A stretch of DNA of 64,000 bases from Ricordea florida (GCA_949710005.1 OX453272.1:46073646-46137645); one strand, 5' to 3'; positions 28,932-41,713 are shown, numbered from the stretch's first letter. The notes: a model not told the origin generated them from the letters alone. Numbers and translations are program-made.

Positions 28932-31900
28932 TTTCACTGTTTGTATTTGAGTATCATATTTATGCCGTCGGCATTGGGAATCCATTGCTTTGAAACTTCA
29001 ATTAGGCTAAGATGTGACATTTGTGTCCCTGACGTTGATACCTGTAAAAGTATTAACTATTATCTTAAAGAATATTAGAATTATATCCCACATTCTGTTA
29101 ATGGGAATTTCTGAATTCATAGGCTTACTTTCCTATCTTTAACAAGATGAAAAAGTAACTTAACACTGTATCCACAAAGACCAGGATGGCCATAGGGTAT
29201 TCTTCAACTTCATTTGCATTAAATTTATTGCATCTTCAGATTTTTCCTGGAAAATGACTATTCTCTTAAAAGCTGTTCCCTTTTCTTTTCAGAAGTTCGT
29301 TGTTTACGACACAATTTCTAGACGAAAAGGGCCTTTGACTCACTTTTATTCGAAAAATAATTTTTCATACAAGGAAGTAGCATTCAATGGGTGGTAACCA
29401 AATGGAATTTTTATGCGCTGCAACGGTTTCGGATTTAGTCTTGAAGCAAACATCTGAGACGCACATAACTACATCATTTGCTTTACATAGGAACCTTCAC
29501 GTGACATCCATAAATATAAGTAAAACAATAAAGCTTTACAGTTTTCACATGCTAAAAAGGGAGTTAGCTCAACAGGAGTCAAACCGCCTTGGAATTCGTA
29601 AGCTACATAAATTGTGATATTCTTGGAACTTTTTCATTAGACAAGAATTTTGTGTTTTGTCAGCATCCGAAAGTGAAAATGAGATGCGTTACGATATTGA
29701 CTGGTTTATCGTCCATTGCAAATGATATTTTTTAAACATACCTTGCCTTCAGGTTAAATAGTCTTTTTCTAGGAAGTGGTTTCACTAACAATTATGCGCA
29801 CTGAAGTCAGTTATCTCATTACCCCTAAGCCCTGTGTTTGAGTAAAGCTCTGTACTTTTATTTCCGTTGTTTGTGTTGGAGTATCTTATTCATGCTGTCA
29901 GCATTGGGATTACATTACTTTGAAACTTTTTTGAGGCTAAGAAGTGATATTTGTGTTACTGAGGTTTTTACCTACAAAAAGCATTAATTGTTGTCTTACT
30001 GGGGAATATTAGAAGTATATCGCACACTTTATCGATGGAAATTTCTGAATTATGGGTTTACTTACTCTTCAGTTAACAAGACGAAAAAAATAGCTGTATA
30101 CTTTATCCACAAAGGCCAGGGGGCATCCTTCAACTTTATTTAGATTATTGCATCTTCCCATTTTTCCTGGAAAAAAACCTTGAAAACTGTTCCCTATTCT
30201 TTCGTGAAGTTCATTGTTTACGACACAATGTCTACAAACGAAGTACCGTCGACTCTCTTCTATTCTAAAAGCAATTTTTCATACAAAGAAGTAGCACTCA
30301 ATGGAAGGTAACCAAACAGGGTTTTAATGCGCTGCAACGGTTTCGGATTCAGACTTGAAGCAAACATCTGAGACGCACATAACTACATCATTTGCTTTAC
30401 ATAGCAAACGCCACGTGATATCCATGATTAGGGACAAAGCAAGCTTTGGATTATGAACAAGGAAGTTTTAGATATGCATATAATAAGATAGAAGTTAGCT
30501 CAACTAGTGTCACTCCGTCTTGGTATTCATGGTGATCAAACGCTTGCCGAGCAAACAGAAGTTGAAAACAGTCAACACAGAAATGGTCAGCTATGGAAGA
30601 TGCTGGAAGGTTGAGAAGTGATTTGATGCAAAATATTGGGCCAAAGTATGGATTCTTTTTATCCGTTTTATAGTTTTTTTCACTGTTTGTATTTGAGTAT
30701 CATATTTATGCCGTCGGCATTGGGAATCAATTGCTTTGAAACTTCAATTAGGCTAAGATGTGACATTTGTGTCCCTGACGTTAATACCTGTAAAAGTATT
30801 AACTATTATCTTAAAGAATATTAGAATTATATCCCACATTCTGTTAATGGGAATTTCTGAATTCAAAGGCTTACTTTCCTATCTTTAACAAGATGAAAAA
30901 GTAACTTAACACTGTATCCACAAAGACCAGGATGGCCATAGGGTATTCTTCAACTTCATTTGCATTGAATTTATTGCATCTTCAGATTTTTCCTGGAAAA
31001 TGACTATTCTCTTAAAAGCTGTTCCCTTTTCTTTTCAGAAGTTCGTTGTTTACGACACAATTTCTAGACGAAAAGGGCCTTTGACTCACTTTTATTCGAA
31101 AAATAATTTTTCATACAAGGAAGTAGCATTCAATGGGTGGTAACCAAATGGAATTTTTATGCGCTGCAACGGTTTCGGATTCAGTCTTGAAGCAAACATC
31201 TGAGACGCACATAACTACATCATTTGCTTTACATAGGAACCTTCACGTGACATCCATAAATATAAGTAAAACAATAAAGCTTTACAGTTTTCACATGCTA
31301 AAAAGGGAGTTAGCTCAACAGGAGTCAAACCGCCTTGGAATTCGTAAGCTACATAAATTGTGATATTCTTGGAACTTTTTCATTAGACAAGAATTTTGTG
31401 TTTTGTCAGCATCCGAAAGTGAAAATGAGATGCGTTACGATATTGACTGGTTTATCGTCCATTGCAAATGATATTTTTTAAACATACCTTGCCTTCAGGT
31501 TAAATAGTCTTTTTCTAAGCAGTGGTTTCACTAACAATTATGTGCACTGAAGTCAGTTATCTCATTACCCCTAAGCCCTGTGTTTGAGTAAAGCTCTGTA
31601 CTTTTATTTCCGTTGTTTGTGTTGGAGTATCTTATTCATGCTGTCAGCATTGGGATTACATTACTTTGAAACTTTTTTGAGGCTAAGAAGTGATATTTGT
31701 GTTACTGAGGTTTTTACCTACAAAAAGCATTAATTGTTGTCTTACTGGGAAATATTAGAAGTATATCGCACACTTTATCGATGGAAATTTCTGAATTATG
31801 GGTTTACTTACTCTTCAGTTAACAAGACGAAAAAAATAGCTGTATACTTTATCCACAAAGGCCAGGGGGCATCCTTCAACTTTATTTAGATTATTGCATC

Positions 31901-32423
31901 TTCCCATTTTTCCTGGAAAAAAACCTTGAAAACTGTTCCCTATTCTTTCGTGAAGTTCATTGTTTACGACACAATGTCTACAAACGAAGTACCGTCGACT
32001 CTCTTCTATTCTAAAAGCAATTTTTCATACAAAGAAGTAGCACTCAATGGAAGGTAACCAAACAGGGTTTTAATGCGCTGCAACGGTTTCGGATTCAGAC
32101 TTGAAGCAAACATCTGAGACGCACATAGCTACATCATTTGCTTTACATAGCAAACGCCACGTGATATCCATGATTAGGGACAAAGCAAGCTTTGGATTAT
32201 GAACAAGGAAGTTTTAGATATGCATATAATAAGATAGAAGTTAGCTCAACTAGTGTCACTCCGTCTTGGTATTAATGGTGATCAAACGCTTGCCGAGCAA
32301 ACAGAAGTTGAAAGCAGTCAACACAGAAATGGTCAGCTATGGAAGATGCTGAAAGGTTGAGAAGTGATTTGATGCAAAATATTGGGCCAAAGTATGGATT
32401 CTTTTTATCCGTTTTATAGTTTT
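28932..32423 (+). repeat. Recent tandem duplication of a 1,746-bp block
   Basis: 28932-30677 is repeated as 30678-32423 with roughly a dozen differences seen by eye (about 99% identity). The junction lies in a short T-run before CACTGTTTGT, consistent with unequal exchange. Each block holds two of the roughly 1-kb R units. Confidence 0.8.
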
Positions 32424-33636
32424 TTTACTGTTTGTCTTGATATCTTTGTTGGTAGGCGTGGAGGCTTCTGGTTCCTGTTTCTTTTTCTTTGTATTTAATT
32501 TGGTTAAGATTTATAGTACTGCATCTTTAAACGGGAATTGAAGATTTTTTCTATTGTCTTACTGTATCAAGAAACGTATGTTGTCCTGTCAGTTAGAGTA
32601 AGTTTACATTGGATCAGTGAATTCAGTTCAAACATAGTGCTTTACTTCTACATTCAATACTACGTAAAAGACAACTGAATGAGAAACACTGGTAATGCAG
32701 ATTTATATTAGCTGCAGAAAAAAGGAGAGGGGGATTTGTTGTAGTATTTCTTCTAATTACGCTGATTTAACCCTTCTGCGAAGAATGGTGAATGCACTGC
32801 ATTCATGGGCGTGAGTTGACTCTTTCGGCTTGCTTATTTAACCACACTGTACAAAGTGAAAGCGAATCTGACACTGAAACAAAAGTCCAGGTTAATCGCA
32901 ATTCTTTTTCCGGCAGTTTTCATTGTTAATCATAATATTATCTCGAATTATTAATGTAAAGGAAAAGCAGTCTATCTAGCCATTTAAGGTAGAACACAGA
33001 TTTTAAGCCATTAGGTAAAAAAATTTCCATTCGCTTGAGTTGTTTGTACCCGTGGACCTTGAAAACAAGCGCTATATTTTTTTCCGTCCCATAACAGTAG
33101 CTTAGTAGCCTCCTCTTTTTTTCGATTTATTTCATTCTTTTTTGAGTAACTGTTCACTCACTGAGGTCCAGCACACGACATAGAATTTGGAGATGCCGTC
33201 CGTTCTAGCTATATCGAGCAATGCACGCCCTTTGGTGTTTCGAACATATGAGATTAATTTACGGATGTGACTTATTGCACGAAAAACCCAAAAATCGAAA
33301 GTAGTAGTGTAGGAGAGCCGGTACCAGCGCAGCAAAAAATAAATGAATTCTCCCTAACAGGATTCCAGGAAAAGTTGAAATGAAAAATAAACCAAAATTA
33401 ACCAAAATTTGTTAAAATCAGACCAACCCTCCCCAAAATCATTTCAATTAAAACCAAAGTAAAAAAATTAAGATAAAAAAATCTCAAAAAATTAGATGTA
33501 ACAACTCCCAACAACTTCTAACAAAATCCAGTGTAATAATACAGAGCAGAATCAAAATTAAAATCAGAGCAAAAAAAAAAAAACAATTTCGACTAATTTC
33601 CTTACAATATCCACTGATATTAGTAACAGGCGCGAG

Positions 33637-33840
33637 AGTGATTTTTACGGGGATAAATTGGCCTTATTGGTGGATCTTAGATCTCATTTTTATAATACTA
33701 TCCATGGATCAGGTTAGTCTTTAAGTGATACACATGACGGCGTCCTACTTACCATCTGACGAAATACGACGGGCTAAGGAAAATTAACTTGTTATATGTT
33801 TTTGGTGGCGGATGCATTAATTGAAATTAAGGGCGAATCA
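33637..33840 (+). pseudogene. Polinton capsid gene fragment (C-terminal)
   Basis: Translation gives GDKLALLVDLRS, then an IHG segment and a THDG segment, and after a frame change CYMFLVADALIEI. These match FALWIDMRTYPDNNIHG, NTRDG and CYMFVVADAVMGI of the capsid protein at 17044-18285 in the same order. The rest of the gene is absent. It lies immediately outside the right end of element R, so R may have inserted into an older Polinton. Confidence 0.75.
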
Positions 33841-34244
33841 TTACTGTCGACCAAATATTGACTATTCTTGGTGTATTTGTTGATAATCTGTTGGTATTTT
33901 GCTTGCAATTTGTTCAAAATTTCCTAGGACGTTCTAGGAGTTGCTAGATGGTGCTAGGGGGTAGAATATTTATATGCCATCAGTAGATATTTTTATTATA
34001 TATGTACTGAGATTTACCCACTGAAAAGGCGCGAAATAAATTTGGTTCACAAGGTGGTCTAAGAACCCGACAGCCAATGAAATGGCGCGTATCGCATTTT
34101 CCACGTGTGAGGAAAACGATACGTCCAATCAGGTGCTGCGTATCATATTTTTTGACGTGTGAGCCGTAACAAGGTGATTTTCATTCAGCTGGCAGCATTT
34201 CACTTTGTTAAAGAAATCTTTCGCAAGCGCTGAAGTTTAAAAAC
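33841..34244. other. Gene-free A/T-rich stretch
   Basis: No gene is seen. Two related blocks (CGCGTATCGCATTTTCCACG and CTGCGTATCATATTTTTTGA) precede the Crypton remnant and could belong to its 5' flank. Confidence 0.4.
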
Positions 34245-34867
34245 ATGAGCGAGAAAAGGTTTGTTGATCACGATACTTCAGTCGAGGATTACGTGGAAAG
34301 TCTCGAAAACAGGAATACAAAAGAGATAACGAAACGAGATGTGAAATTGCAAAATGAAAGACAGACAAAAACAAAGTCTGGAGTAGACGCTTCAAACGTT
34401 CGAAAAGTTTCCCCGAAAATGTTTTCAACTGGTGATGAACGAGATCTTGTCGTGGCGTACAAAATTTACCGTGAAAAGCGACCGGAAAACATGATGGTAG
34501 ACGATGCGCCATAAACCACACGAAAACAGACGGCTCCAAAAAACACTGGTTCAAGTCGGCACGTATGGGTGTAAATAAATTAAACACTTTGATGAAAACA
34601 ATAGCTTCAAAAGCAAACATCAACAACGAGCGACTCACCAACCATAGTGCTCGTAAACACATGATTCAAAAACTTAATGACAGTGAAATGCAGTTAAGTG
34701 GGCACAAGAACGTGCAAAGCATAACAAACTATAGCAGCTTAAACCTAAATCAACAAAACAACATATCGGGAATCTTAAGCCGAGCATCGTCACAAACACA
34801 AGTAAATGTTAAATTTCTGGCAGAAATTCAAGCTTATGTTATAACCTTGCATGAGTTTTTAACTTGA
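34245..34867 (+). pseudogene. Crypton-type tyrosine recombinase remnant
   Basis: Two open pieces are present. 34245-34514 resembles the N-terminal SAM-like domain of cnidarian Crypton proteins (KRF...NTKEITKRDVKL). About 34530-34867 carries the C-terminal catalytic part: GVNKLNTLMKTIA, the Arg-bearing LTNHSARK, QLSGHKNVQSITNYSSLN (His and nucleophilic Tyr) and a QQNNISGIL tail. The central part of the catalytic domain is missing and a stop lies at 34512, so the gene is internally deleted. Tyrosine recombinases of this type move Cryptons without terminal inverted repeats. An exapted Crypton-like host gene is unlikely given the deletion. Confidence 0.75.
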
Positions 34868-34957
34868 ATTCACGTAACAGAGTTTTGTCTTGGTCTGTCA
34901 TTAAAGACGATAAACAAGAATTTAAATCTCAGTATATATATAATAAACACAATACCA

Positions 34958-35095
34958 CATGGAAAGTGCTTTGTACGGTATTTACGCACTCGTTGTTTTT
35001 GTATCAGAAATCTCACTCGTTCGCTACGCTCACTCGTTCGATTTCTGATACGTCAATAACGCGTGCGTAAATACCGTACGCCCACACTTTCCATG
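34958..35095. mobile_element. Hairpin repeat of 138 bp
   Basis: Arms beginning CATGGAAAGTG and ending CACTTTCCATG pair along most of their length, including GTACGGTATTTACGCAC with GTGCGTAAATACCGTAC and TATCAGAAATC with GATTTCTGATA. It has no coding content and lies just downstream of the Crypton remnant. Confidence 0.75.
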
Positions 35096-35159
35096 AAGTA
35101 TTCTCTATTGAGAAAATTAGTCGAAACGGTGGGTCGGATGGTTGTCAGGGGTCGGTCCA

Positions 35160-38100
35160 ATAAATTTTGATTGAGATTTTGCTCTGATTTTAATTTTGCT
35201 TCTGTTCTATATGATTACACTGGATTTTGTTGGAAGTTGTTAGATCCATTTTTTGAGATTTTTGATCTGATATTTTTTATTTTAATTTTGATCGGACTGA
35301 TTTTTGTGGGGTTGGTCTGATTTTAACGAATTTTGGTTAATTTTGGTTGATTTTACATTTCCAGACTGTCTAAAGAGATATTTTTATCACCTAGAAGAAT
35401 CTGATCTGTTCGGATATCTTAGCTGAAAATTGAAGTGTTCGACAATTTTAGGGAATGATATCTTCATTTGAGAAATTGCTATAGGGACGACACCTTCTAA
35501 AAACGTCTCAACGAACCATTTACTCATCCGAAAAAGTAATATGGATAATACTTGTAATACTTGCAAAAGTATCCTTTCCGAAAACGTAAGGGACTACTTT
35601 TTCCTTGTTGCGACCCTTTTAGGTGTCGTTTTAGGACTGAAAATCTGTTATGATATACCGTTCGAAAATCCGAGGGCCTGTGTGTTCTATATTCAAAACT
35701 TCTAGCTCACCTTGATTCCGAACAGATTTTTTACCGAAAATAGTCGTTGAGTGCCCTTGAATAACTATCTTTGTATCTTTTCACTAGTTAAATAAACAAA
35801 CCGTTGCTAGGATTCTTGCTATATGGAGGAATTTTGCAAAGTCCCTCAGAAATTTACAGAGAATGTTTCTTTACCGACCGGTTAGCTCAGTTGGTCGAGC
35901 ACTGGACTGTCAGTCGGGAGGTGGTGGGTTCGAACCTCGGCCGGACCATCACTCAGGGTCTTTAAATTACCGAGGAGAAAGTGCTGCCATTGCACAAGAA
36001 TGACAACTCTAAATGTTTAGACACTTTAGTCCTTTCGGATAAGGATGGTAAATCGTACGAAGGTCCCTTTTCACAACCCTTGTTGGTATGACTCCGTGGG
36101 ACGTTGAATAACTCACACACTGTTCGCAAAGAGTAGGGGACGTAGATCCTGGTGTCGACATTGGGCCTTTGTGAGCGTAATTCCTATTGTAAATTGAGGT
36201 AACCCTAATGTTGGAAAAAGTAGTTTCTGTTGAGCGTTCTCCTGTTAATACTTGTTGTCTATTACTGAATATAGGCCGTATGCCGCACACTTTATTAATG
36301 TCAATTTCTGAATCATGGGTGCGCGTATTTAGTCTTAAGCAGGAAGAAAAATCAGCTGTATGCTAAATCCACAAAATGTAAAGGATTGGGTCACCAAGCT
36401 CCTTTCAACTTCATTTACATAATTACATTTTCAAATTTTTCCTGGAAAAAGATTTTTCCTTGAAAGGTGTTTCTTATTCCTTGCAGAAGTTCATTGTTTA
36501 CGAATCAATCTTCAGAATAAAAGGTACTATCTATTTTTTGAAAAGTAAGTTTTTATGCAAAGAAGTAACGCTCAATGGAAGATAACCAAGCAGAATTCTT
36601 ATGCGCTGCAACGGTTTCGGATTTCTTGAAGCAAACTTGTCAGATTTGTGGGACGCACATGACTGCATCATTTGTCTTACAATAGCAAAAGTCATGTGGC
36701 ATCCATAATTAGAGCACAAAGTGCACTTTCGATTAGACAGGACAAGGGAGCTTTACAATGTTCACGTGCTAAAAAGGGAGTTAGCTCGACGGGGGTCAAA
36801 CCTCCCTAATGTTCATGTTTACATCAATTGCAATATTCTTGGAATTTTTTTATCTGACAAGAATTTTGTGTTTTGTCATTGTCCGAAAGGTCCGAAAGTG
36901 AAAATAACATACGTTATAATACTGGCTGGTTTATCGTCCATTCAGTTGCAAATGATGATTTTTAAACATATCTTACCTTCAGGTTAAATAGTCTTTTGCT
37001 AAGCAGTGGTTTTACTAACAACTTTGTGCACTAAAGTCAATTATCCCATTACCCCTAAGCCCTGTGTTTAAGTAAAGCTCTGTAATTTTATTTCCGCTGG
37101 TTTTGTTTGAATATCTTAGTCATGCTGTCAAAACTGGGATAATTTACATTACATTACATAATGATATTTGTGTCCCCGAGTTTTATACCTACAAAAAGTA
37201 TTAATTGTTGTCTTACGGCGGAATATTAGAATTATATTGCACACTTTATCAATGGAAATTTCTACATTTATGGGTTTACTTACTCTTAAACAAGACGAAA
37301 AAATAGCTGTTTACTGTATCCGCAAAGGTCAAGATGGTCTGAGGGCATCCTTCAACTTTATTTACATCATTGCATCTTCCTATTTTTCCTGGAAAAACTT
37401 TTCCTTGAAAGCTGTTCCCTATTCTTTCCAGATGTGCATTGTTTACGACACAGTTTCTAGAAACGAAGTACCGTCGACTTACTTCTTTTCTAAAAGTATT
37501 TTTTTTATACAAAGAAGTGGCACTTAATGGAAGGTAACCAAACAGGATTTTTATGCGCTGCAACGGTTTCGAATTCAGCCTTGAAGCAAACATCTGAGAC
37601 GCACATAACTACATCATTTGCTTTACATAGCAAACGCCACGTTTTATCCATAATAAATGACAAAGTAAGCTTTCGATTATGAACAAGGAAGTTTTAGATG
37701 TGCATATAATAAGATAGAAGTTAGCTCAACTAGTGTCACTCCGTCTTGGTATTGATGGTGATCAAACGCTTGTCGAGCAAACAGAAGTTGAAAACAGTCA
37801 ACACAGAAATGGTCAGCTATGGAGGATGCTGAAAGGTTGAGAAGTGATTTGATGCAAAATATTGGGCCAAAGTATGGATTCTTTTTTGCAGTTTTATAGT
37901 TTTTTCACTTTTTGTCTTGATATCTTTGTTGGTAGGCGTGGAGGCTTGTGATTTCTGTTTCTTTTTCTTTCTTTTTAATTTGGTTAAGATGTATTGTACT
38001 GCAACTTGAAACGGGAATTGAAGATTTTTTCTTTATCTTACTGTATTAAGAAACGTAAGTTATCCTCTCATTTAGAGTAAGTTTACATTGGATCACTGTA

Positions 38101-39311
38101 TACAGTTTATTGCAACACGGCGCCGACCAAACATAGTGCTTTACCTTCACGTTGTTATTAAGTTATTTTTTTGTCAACTATCTATTGCCATTCTTAATAG
38201 CTAGAAACCAAATAATCTTCTTTTTCGGGCTCCTTTGGTCATGATAACCTCAACGGAGAAGTTACAAGTTTTAGTCTGGAAGAATTGAGAGCGCGAAAAA
38301 CTGGAAACGCACATTTATATTAGCTGGAGAAAAAAGGAGAGGGGGATTTGTTGTTATTTAACCATACCGTTCACACAAAGTGAATGCAAAATGAATGGAA
38401 CAAATGTCCAGGTTAACCGAAATTGTTTCTCCGGCAGTTGCCATTGTTAATCATAATATTATCTCTCATTACTAATGAAAAAGGAAAAACAATCTATCTA
38501 GCCGTTTTACGTAGAACACAGATTTTAAGCCATTAGGTAAAAAAAAATTCTATTCACTTGAGTTGTTGGAAGCTATGGGCCAAAAAAACGAGCACTTTAT
38601 TTATTTTATTCCCATAACAGAGCTTAGTAGCCCGCTCTTTTTTTCGATTTATTTCATTGTTCTTTTTTGAGTGACTGTTCACTGACTGAGGTCCAGCACA
38701 CGGCATAGAATTTGGAGATGCCGTCCGTTCTAGCTATATCGAGCAATGCACGCCCTTTGGTGTTTCGACTGACATATGAGATTAATTTACAGATGTGACG
38801 TATTGGACGAAAAACCCAAAAATCGAAAGTAGTAGTGTAGGAGAGCCGGTACCAGCGCAGCAAAAAATAAATGAATTTTCCCTAACAGGATTCCAGGAAA
38901 AAATGAAATGTAAAATAAACCAAAATTAACCAAAATTTGTTAAAATCAGACCAACCCTCCCCAAAATTATTTCGATCAAAACCAAAGTAAAAAAATTAAG
39001 ATAAAAAATGTCAAAAAATTAGATCTAACAAATCCCAACAACTTCTAACAAAATCCAGTGTAATTATACAGAGCAGAATCAAAATTAAAATCAGAGCAAA
39101 AAAAGAAAACATTTTTTTGCTAATTTCCTTACAATATCCACTGATATTTGGTCCGATTCTTGGGAATTTTGATCAGATTTTTGGGATTTTTGATCCGATT
39201 TTGGGGTTTAGTTCGAATTTGGTGTATTTTACTGGTTTTTGCTGGATTTGGGTGGTTTTAGGTGTTGCTGGATTTAAAGCAGAGAGCCAGGACGCCCGAA
39301 TTACATCTACT
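35160..39311 (+). mobile_element. Repeat element R, copy 2
   Basis: The left A/T-rich block (35170-35355) is inverted at 38900-39110. The interior is collinear with copy 1: SINE, a type-1 repeat unit (core at 36604), another unit (core at 37556) and the same right-hand unique segment with the 67-69 residue minus-strand frame. Copy 2 lacks the adintovirus, the pogo-like MITE and the 1.75-kb duplication, so it records the pre-insertion state. The right end reads AATTACATCTACT at 39299-39311. The left terminus is unclear. No transposase was found. Confidence 0.6.
35876..36190 (+). mobile_element. tRNA-derived SINE (copy 2)
   Basis: Same tRNA-Asp-like head and body as 10245-10575, with small differences, at the same position inside element R. 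It was therefore inherited with R rather than inserted twice. Confidence 0.75.
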
Positions 39312-39380
39312 CCTTCCTTCTAGCTATATCGAGCAATGCGCGCTTTTTTGTGTTTTGAACATATTAGATTAAGTTACGGC

Positions 39381-39703
39381 AAGAGAAAATGAGGTAAGAG
39401 AATTCATCCTTCATACTGGGTTCTCTTACTATGATAAGGGGACAGAATCTAATTTTTAGATCCGGAAACTATTTTAACTGACCAATGGCTGACCTCCTTC
39501 TCATCACATGGCTGTAATTTCAATGCGCCATGTAGATCGAGTTTCGTTTGACCTCGACTTTCCAACTGCTGTATTTTGAAACCGCGCAGCCATGGAACGA
39601 GAGATAAATCATGGGCTCCTGGATAAATAGATTCAGCGCTAAAAATAGATTCTGTCCCTTATCATATCAGACGGGGTTATGTTCTCTTTCCTCATTTTCT
39701 CTT
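39381..39703. mobile_element. MITE with about 70-bp imperfect inverted repeats
   Basis: The left end is AAGAGAAAATGAGG and the right end is CCTCATTTTCTCTT. Inner arms share ATAAGGGGACAGAATCTA and its inverse. It splits a further, eroded copy of the R right-end segment (TCTAGCTATATCGAGCAATG at about 39321, resuming after 39704). Confidence 0.75.
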
Positions 39704-41629
39704 GGTTACTGATGTGACGTATCGCACGAACAAGCAAAAATTGAAAGTTTTTAAGTGCTTTTATCTGAGTTTGCCAATCAATCAAAAAAAAAAAAACACT
39801 CAACTCAGATCCACACACACACACACAAGCACACTGTCGAGTTCACTTGAGTTCGAGTGACAGTTCTGTTATACAGAACCCTGAGAGTTGTTATTTCATT
39901 GAACGCATCAACCATGACGATTTAACTATTCTTTGAAACCTGCTTTTTTGTTGTGCATGAAGTGATTTGAAAATCTGTCCCTGGAAGGGAGCGTGGGTCA
40001 ACTCGTTAGTGACACGTGTGTCACAGTAACTCTCTTGTTGTTTTGCAAAACGAATACATGGACTAGAAAGATTCACACAGATAATGGAATTTTGCTCGTA
40101 TTTTTGTTGCAGAGCGAGCGGAGCAGCAATTCATAATCAAAATTTAACATTCAGCGGATCACAATGCTTCGCGCTGTTGTAAAGCCTCGTTTTCAGCGGC
40201 CAGAATGCACTGCGCATTGGTAGAGCCTCGATTTGAAACAAGGACAACAACAAAGAAGGCCTGCACTGTCATCTTCCTTTTCGAGTTTCGTCTGAGCTAG
40301 TTATCAGAATCTAATCAAATGTGGATTGATAACAGTGTTTGCGAGAAAGGTTGACTCAGGGACGTATCATATGTATATTGTAAAACCATGCGAGTCAAAA
40401 TGATGAACTTGAAACGGCGTTCCGCTGTTCTTTGGCGTATTTATTTTTCGATACAAGGCTGTTGCCTTGGTGGGGAGACTTGATTTACGGTCTGGAGCTG
40501 TGTCGCGCCTTGCCGTGTCAGAGCCGATCAATCAACTTTTGCAGAATAATGCAGTATAGTATTCAAAGCTAGCAGTTCGAGATTTAATGTTTGTTGGTAA
40601 TATCTTCGCATCTCAATTACAAGATTAATTTATTTCCGATTGCACGGCCTTTTTTATGCTAAGAAAGCGAGCCATTCTTCCGAGGCAATACGCAGTGGTA
40701 GAGTTGAATTTCCTACAACGATCACAGTCATAAATTTCCGAAGCACTTTTATAGTCCTGGCTACACTAGTATATATCTTATTTCTCCGAGTCAGCAAACC
40801 AGTCTAGATACCAAATTGACTGGAAAAGGCAAAAATATCTGTTAACATGCTTTTCAGTGATCTTAATTTTAACCTGATGCAATTTGTTTTGTGGTAGGTG
40901 ATGCGCAGTTTGTGACAGTGTTGTTCAAGTATTCGATGCGCCTACACAATCCTACCCAAAACCTTCATTCCGTGCTTCATCATTAGCTTAATTTGTTTTG
41001 ACTAACAGTTTACCAGAAATTGACCCTCTCAGCAAATCCTCTACCAAATTTTCCCCTACCAATAGCCATGCATAGATTTCTCAGGTTTTTTTTTGATAGA
41101 TTTTTCGGTGTACTTAAAGGCGTCCTAATTTCATAATTGTATAATTATCGGGACCAAGTTTTCCTTATAAAGACTTAAGGGGGCCGTCTAGTCAGATTTT
41201 TTGTTAATTTTCGGTCATCCAACCATTTTTTATATTTTTACTTAAAACTATAGTTTAACCAATTTGACGTTTCGAGCGTTAGCCCTTCGTCGGAGCATTC
41301 GCTCCGACGAAGGGCTAACGCTCGAAACGTCAGCACCTCCCATTCACCTTACGGTGGTATAACTTACTTAATCAACTCGTTTGATTTATCCAATTTCTTA
41401 TAGTATCAGGTAAGTCTGATTGCCAACTTGTCAGGTTCCAGTGTTCACTTTTCTTTTGACTAATTGAGAAGATTATGACAATCTTCGTCTAATTCTAACG
41501 GTTTTCTTTTGGGAAATATTACTCATAAATTCAGCCTCTGTCACTGTTACTCTTCTACTCAGAGTCGTAACTTATTTCTTGACTCTACTTTCTATAACTT
41601 TAAGACAGCTAAGTAAACGACATAACTAA
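39704..41629. other. Intergenic region upstream of PKS copy B
   Basis: No gene is recognised. It contains a short (AC)n run near 39814, GC-richer motifs at about 40100-40230, and the perfect palindrome at 41265. The promoter and the exon carrying the initiator ATG of copy B should lie here or further left, but neither could be identified by eye. Confidence 0.45.
41265..41332. repeat. Perfect 32-bp-arm palindrome, Penelope/hammerhead-like motif
   Basis: The arms carry ACGAAGGGCTAACGCTCGAA and its complement, separated by ATTC. The motif resembles the minimal hammerhead cores I recall from Penelope-like elements (CUGANGA, stem, GAAAC, GUC), with one core change. A related, damaged copy is at 47702-47735. 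Confidence 0.6.
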
Positions 41630-41713
41630 GTAATTGTTTACGTCGAAGTTTCAGATTATTCTTTCTACATTATTAGATACGACCATTCCCATAGAAGAGG
41701 GAAGATACCTCAA

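Larger units (their letters stand above)
26765..33600 (+). mobile_element. Repeat element R, copy 1, right part
   Basis: This continues the unit broken at 11351. It consists of a series of roughly 0.9-1.1 kb repeat units, each containing GCGCTGCAACGGTTTCGGAT (at about 28317, 29416, 30329, 31162 and 32075), then a unique segment, then an A/T-rich block at 33370-33570 that is the inverse of 35170-35355 and so forms a terminal inverted repeat with R's left end. Near the right end, 33132-33335 on the minus strand encodes 67 residues (RGRALLDIARTDG-like, faintly ankyrin-like) repeated at 38654-38863. Small open frames such as 29387-29617 are identical translations of duplicated repeat and not convincing genes. 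Superfamily not assigned. Confidence 0.6.

Noticed and set aside
29387-31363. Two identical 76-residue open frames (29387-29617, 31133-31363) as a duplicated gene
   Set aside because: They lie in a 1,746-bp tandem duplication of repeat DNA, have no domain, and the frame is not kept in the other repeat units.
33132-33335. Ankyrin-repeat gene on the minus strand
   Set aside because: Only one weak ALLDIARTDG-like motif is present. It is part of the conserved right end of element R, repeated at 38654, and is not a supported gene.
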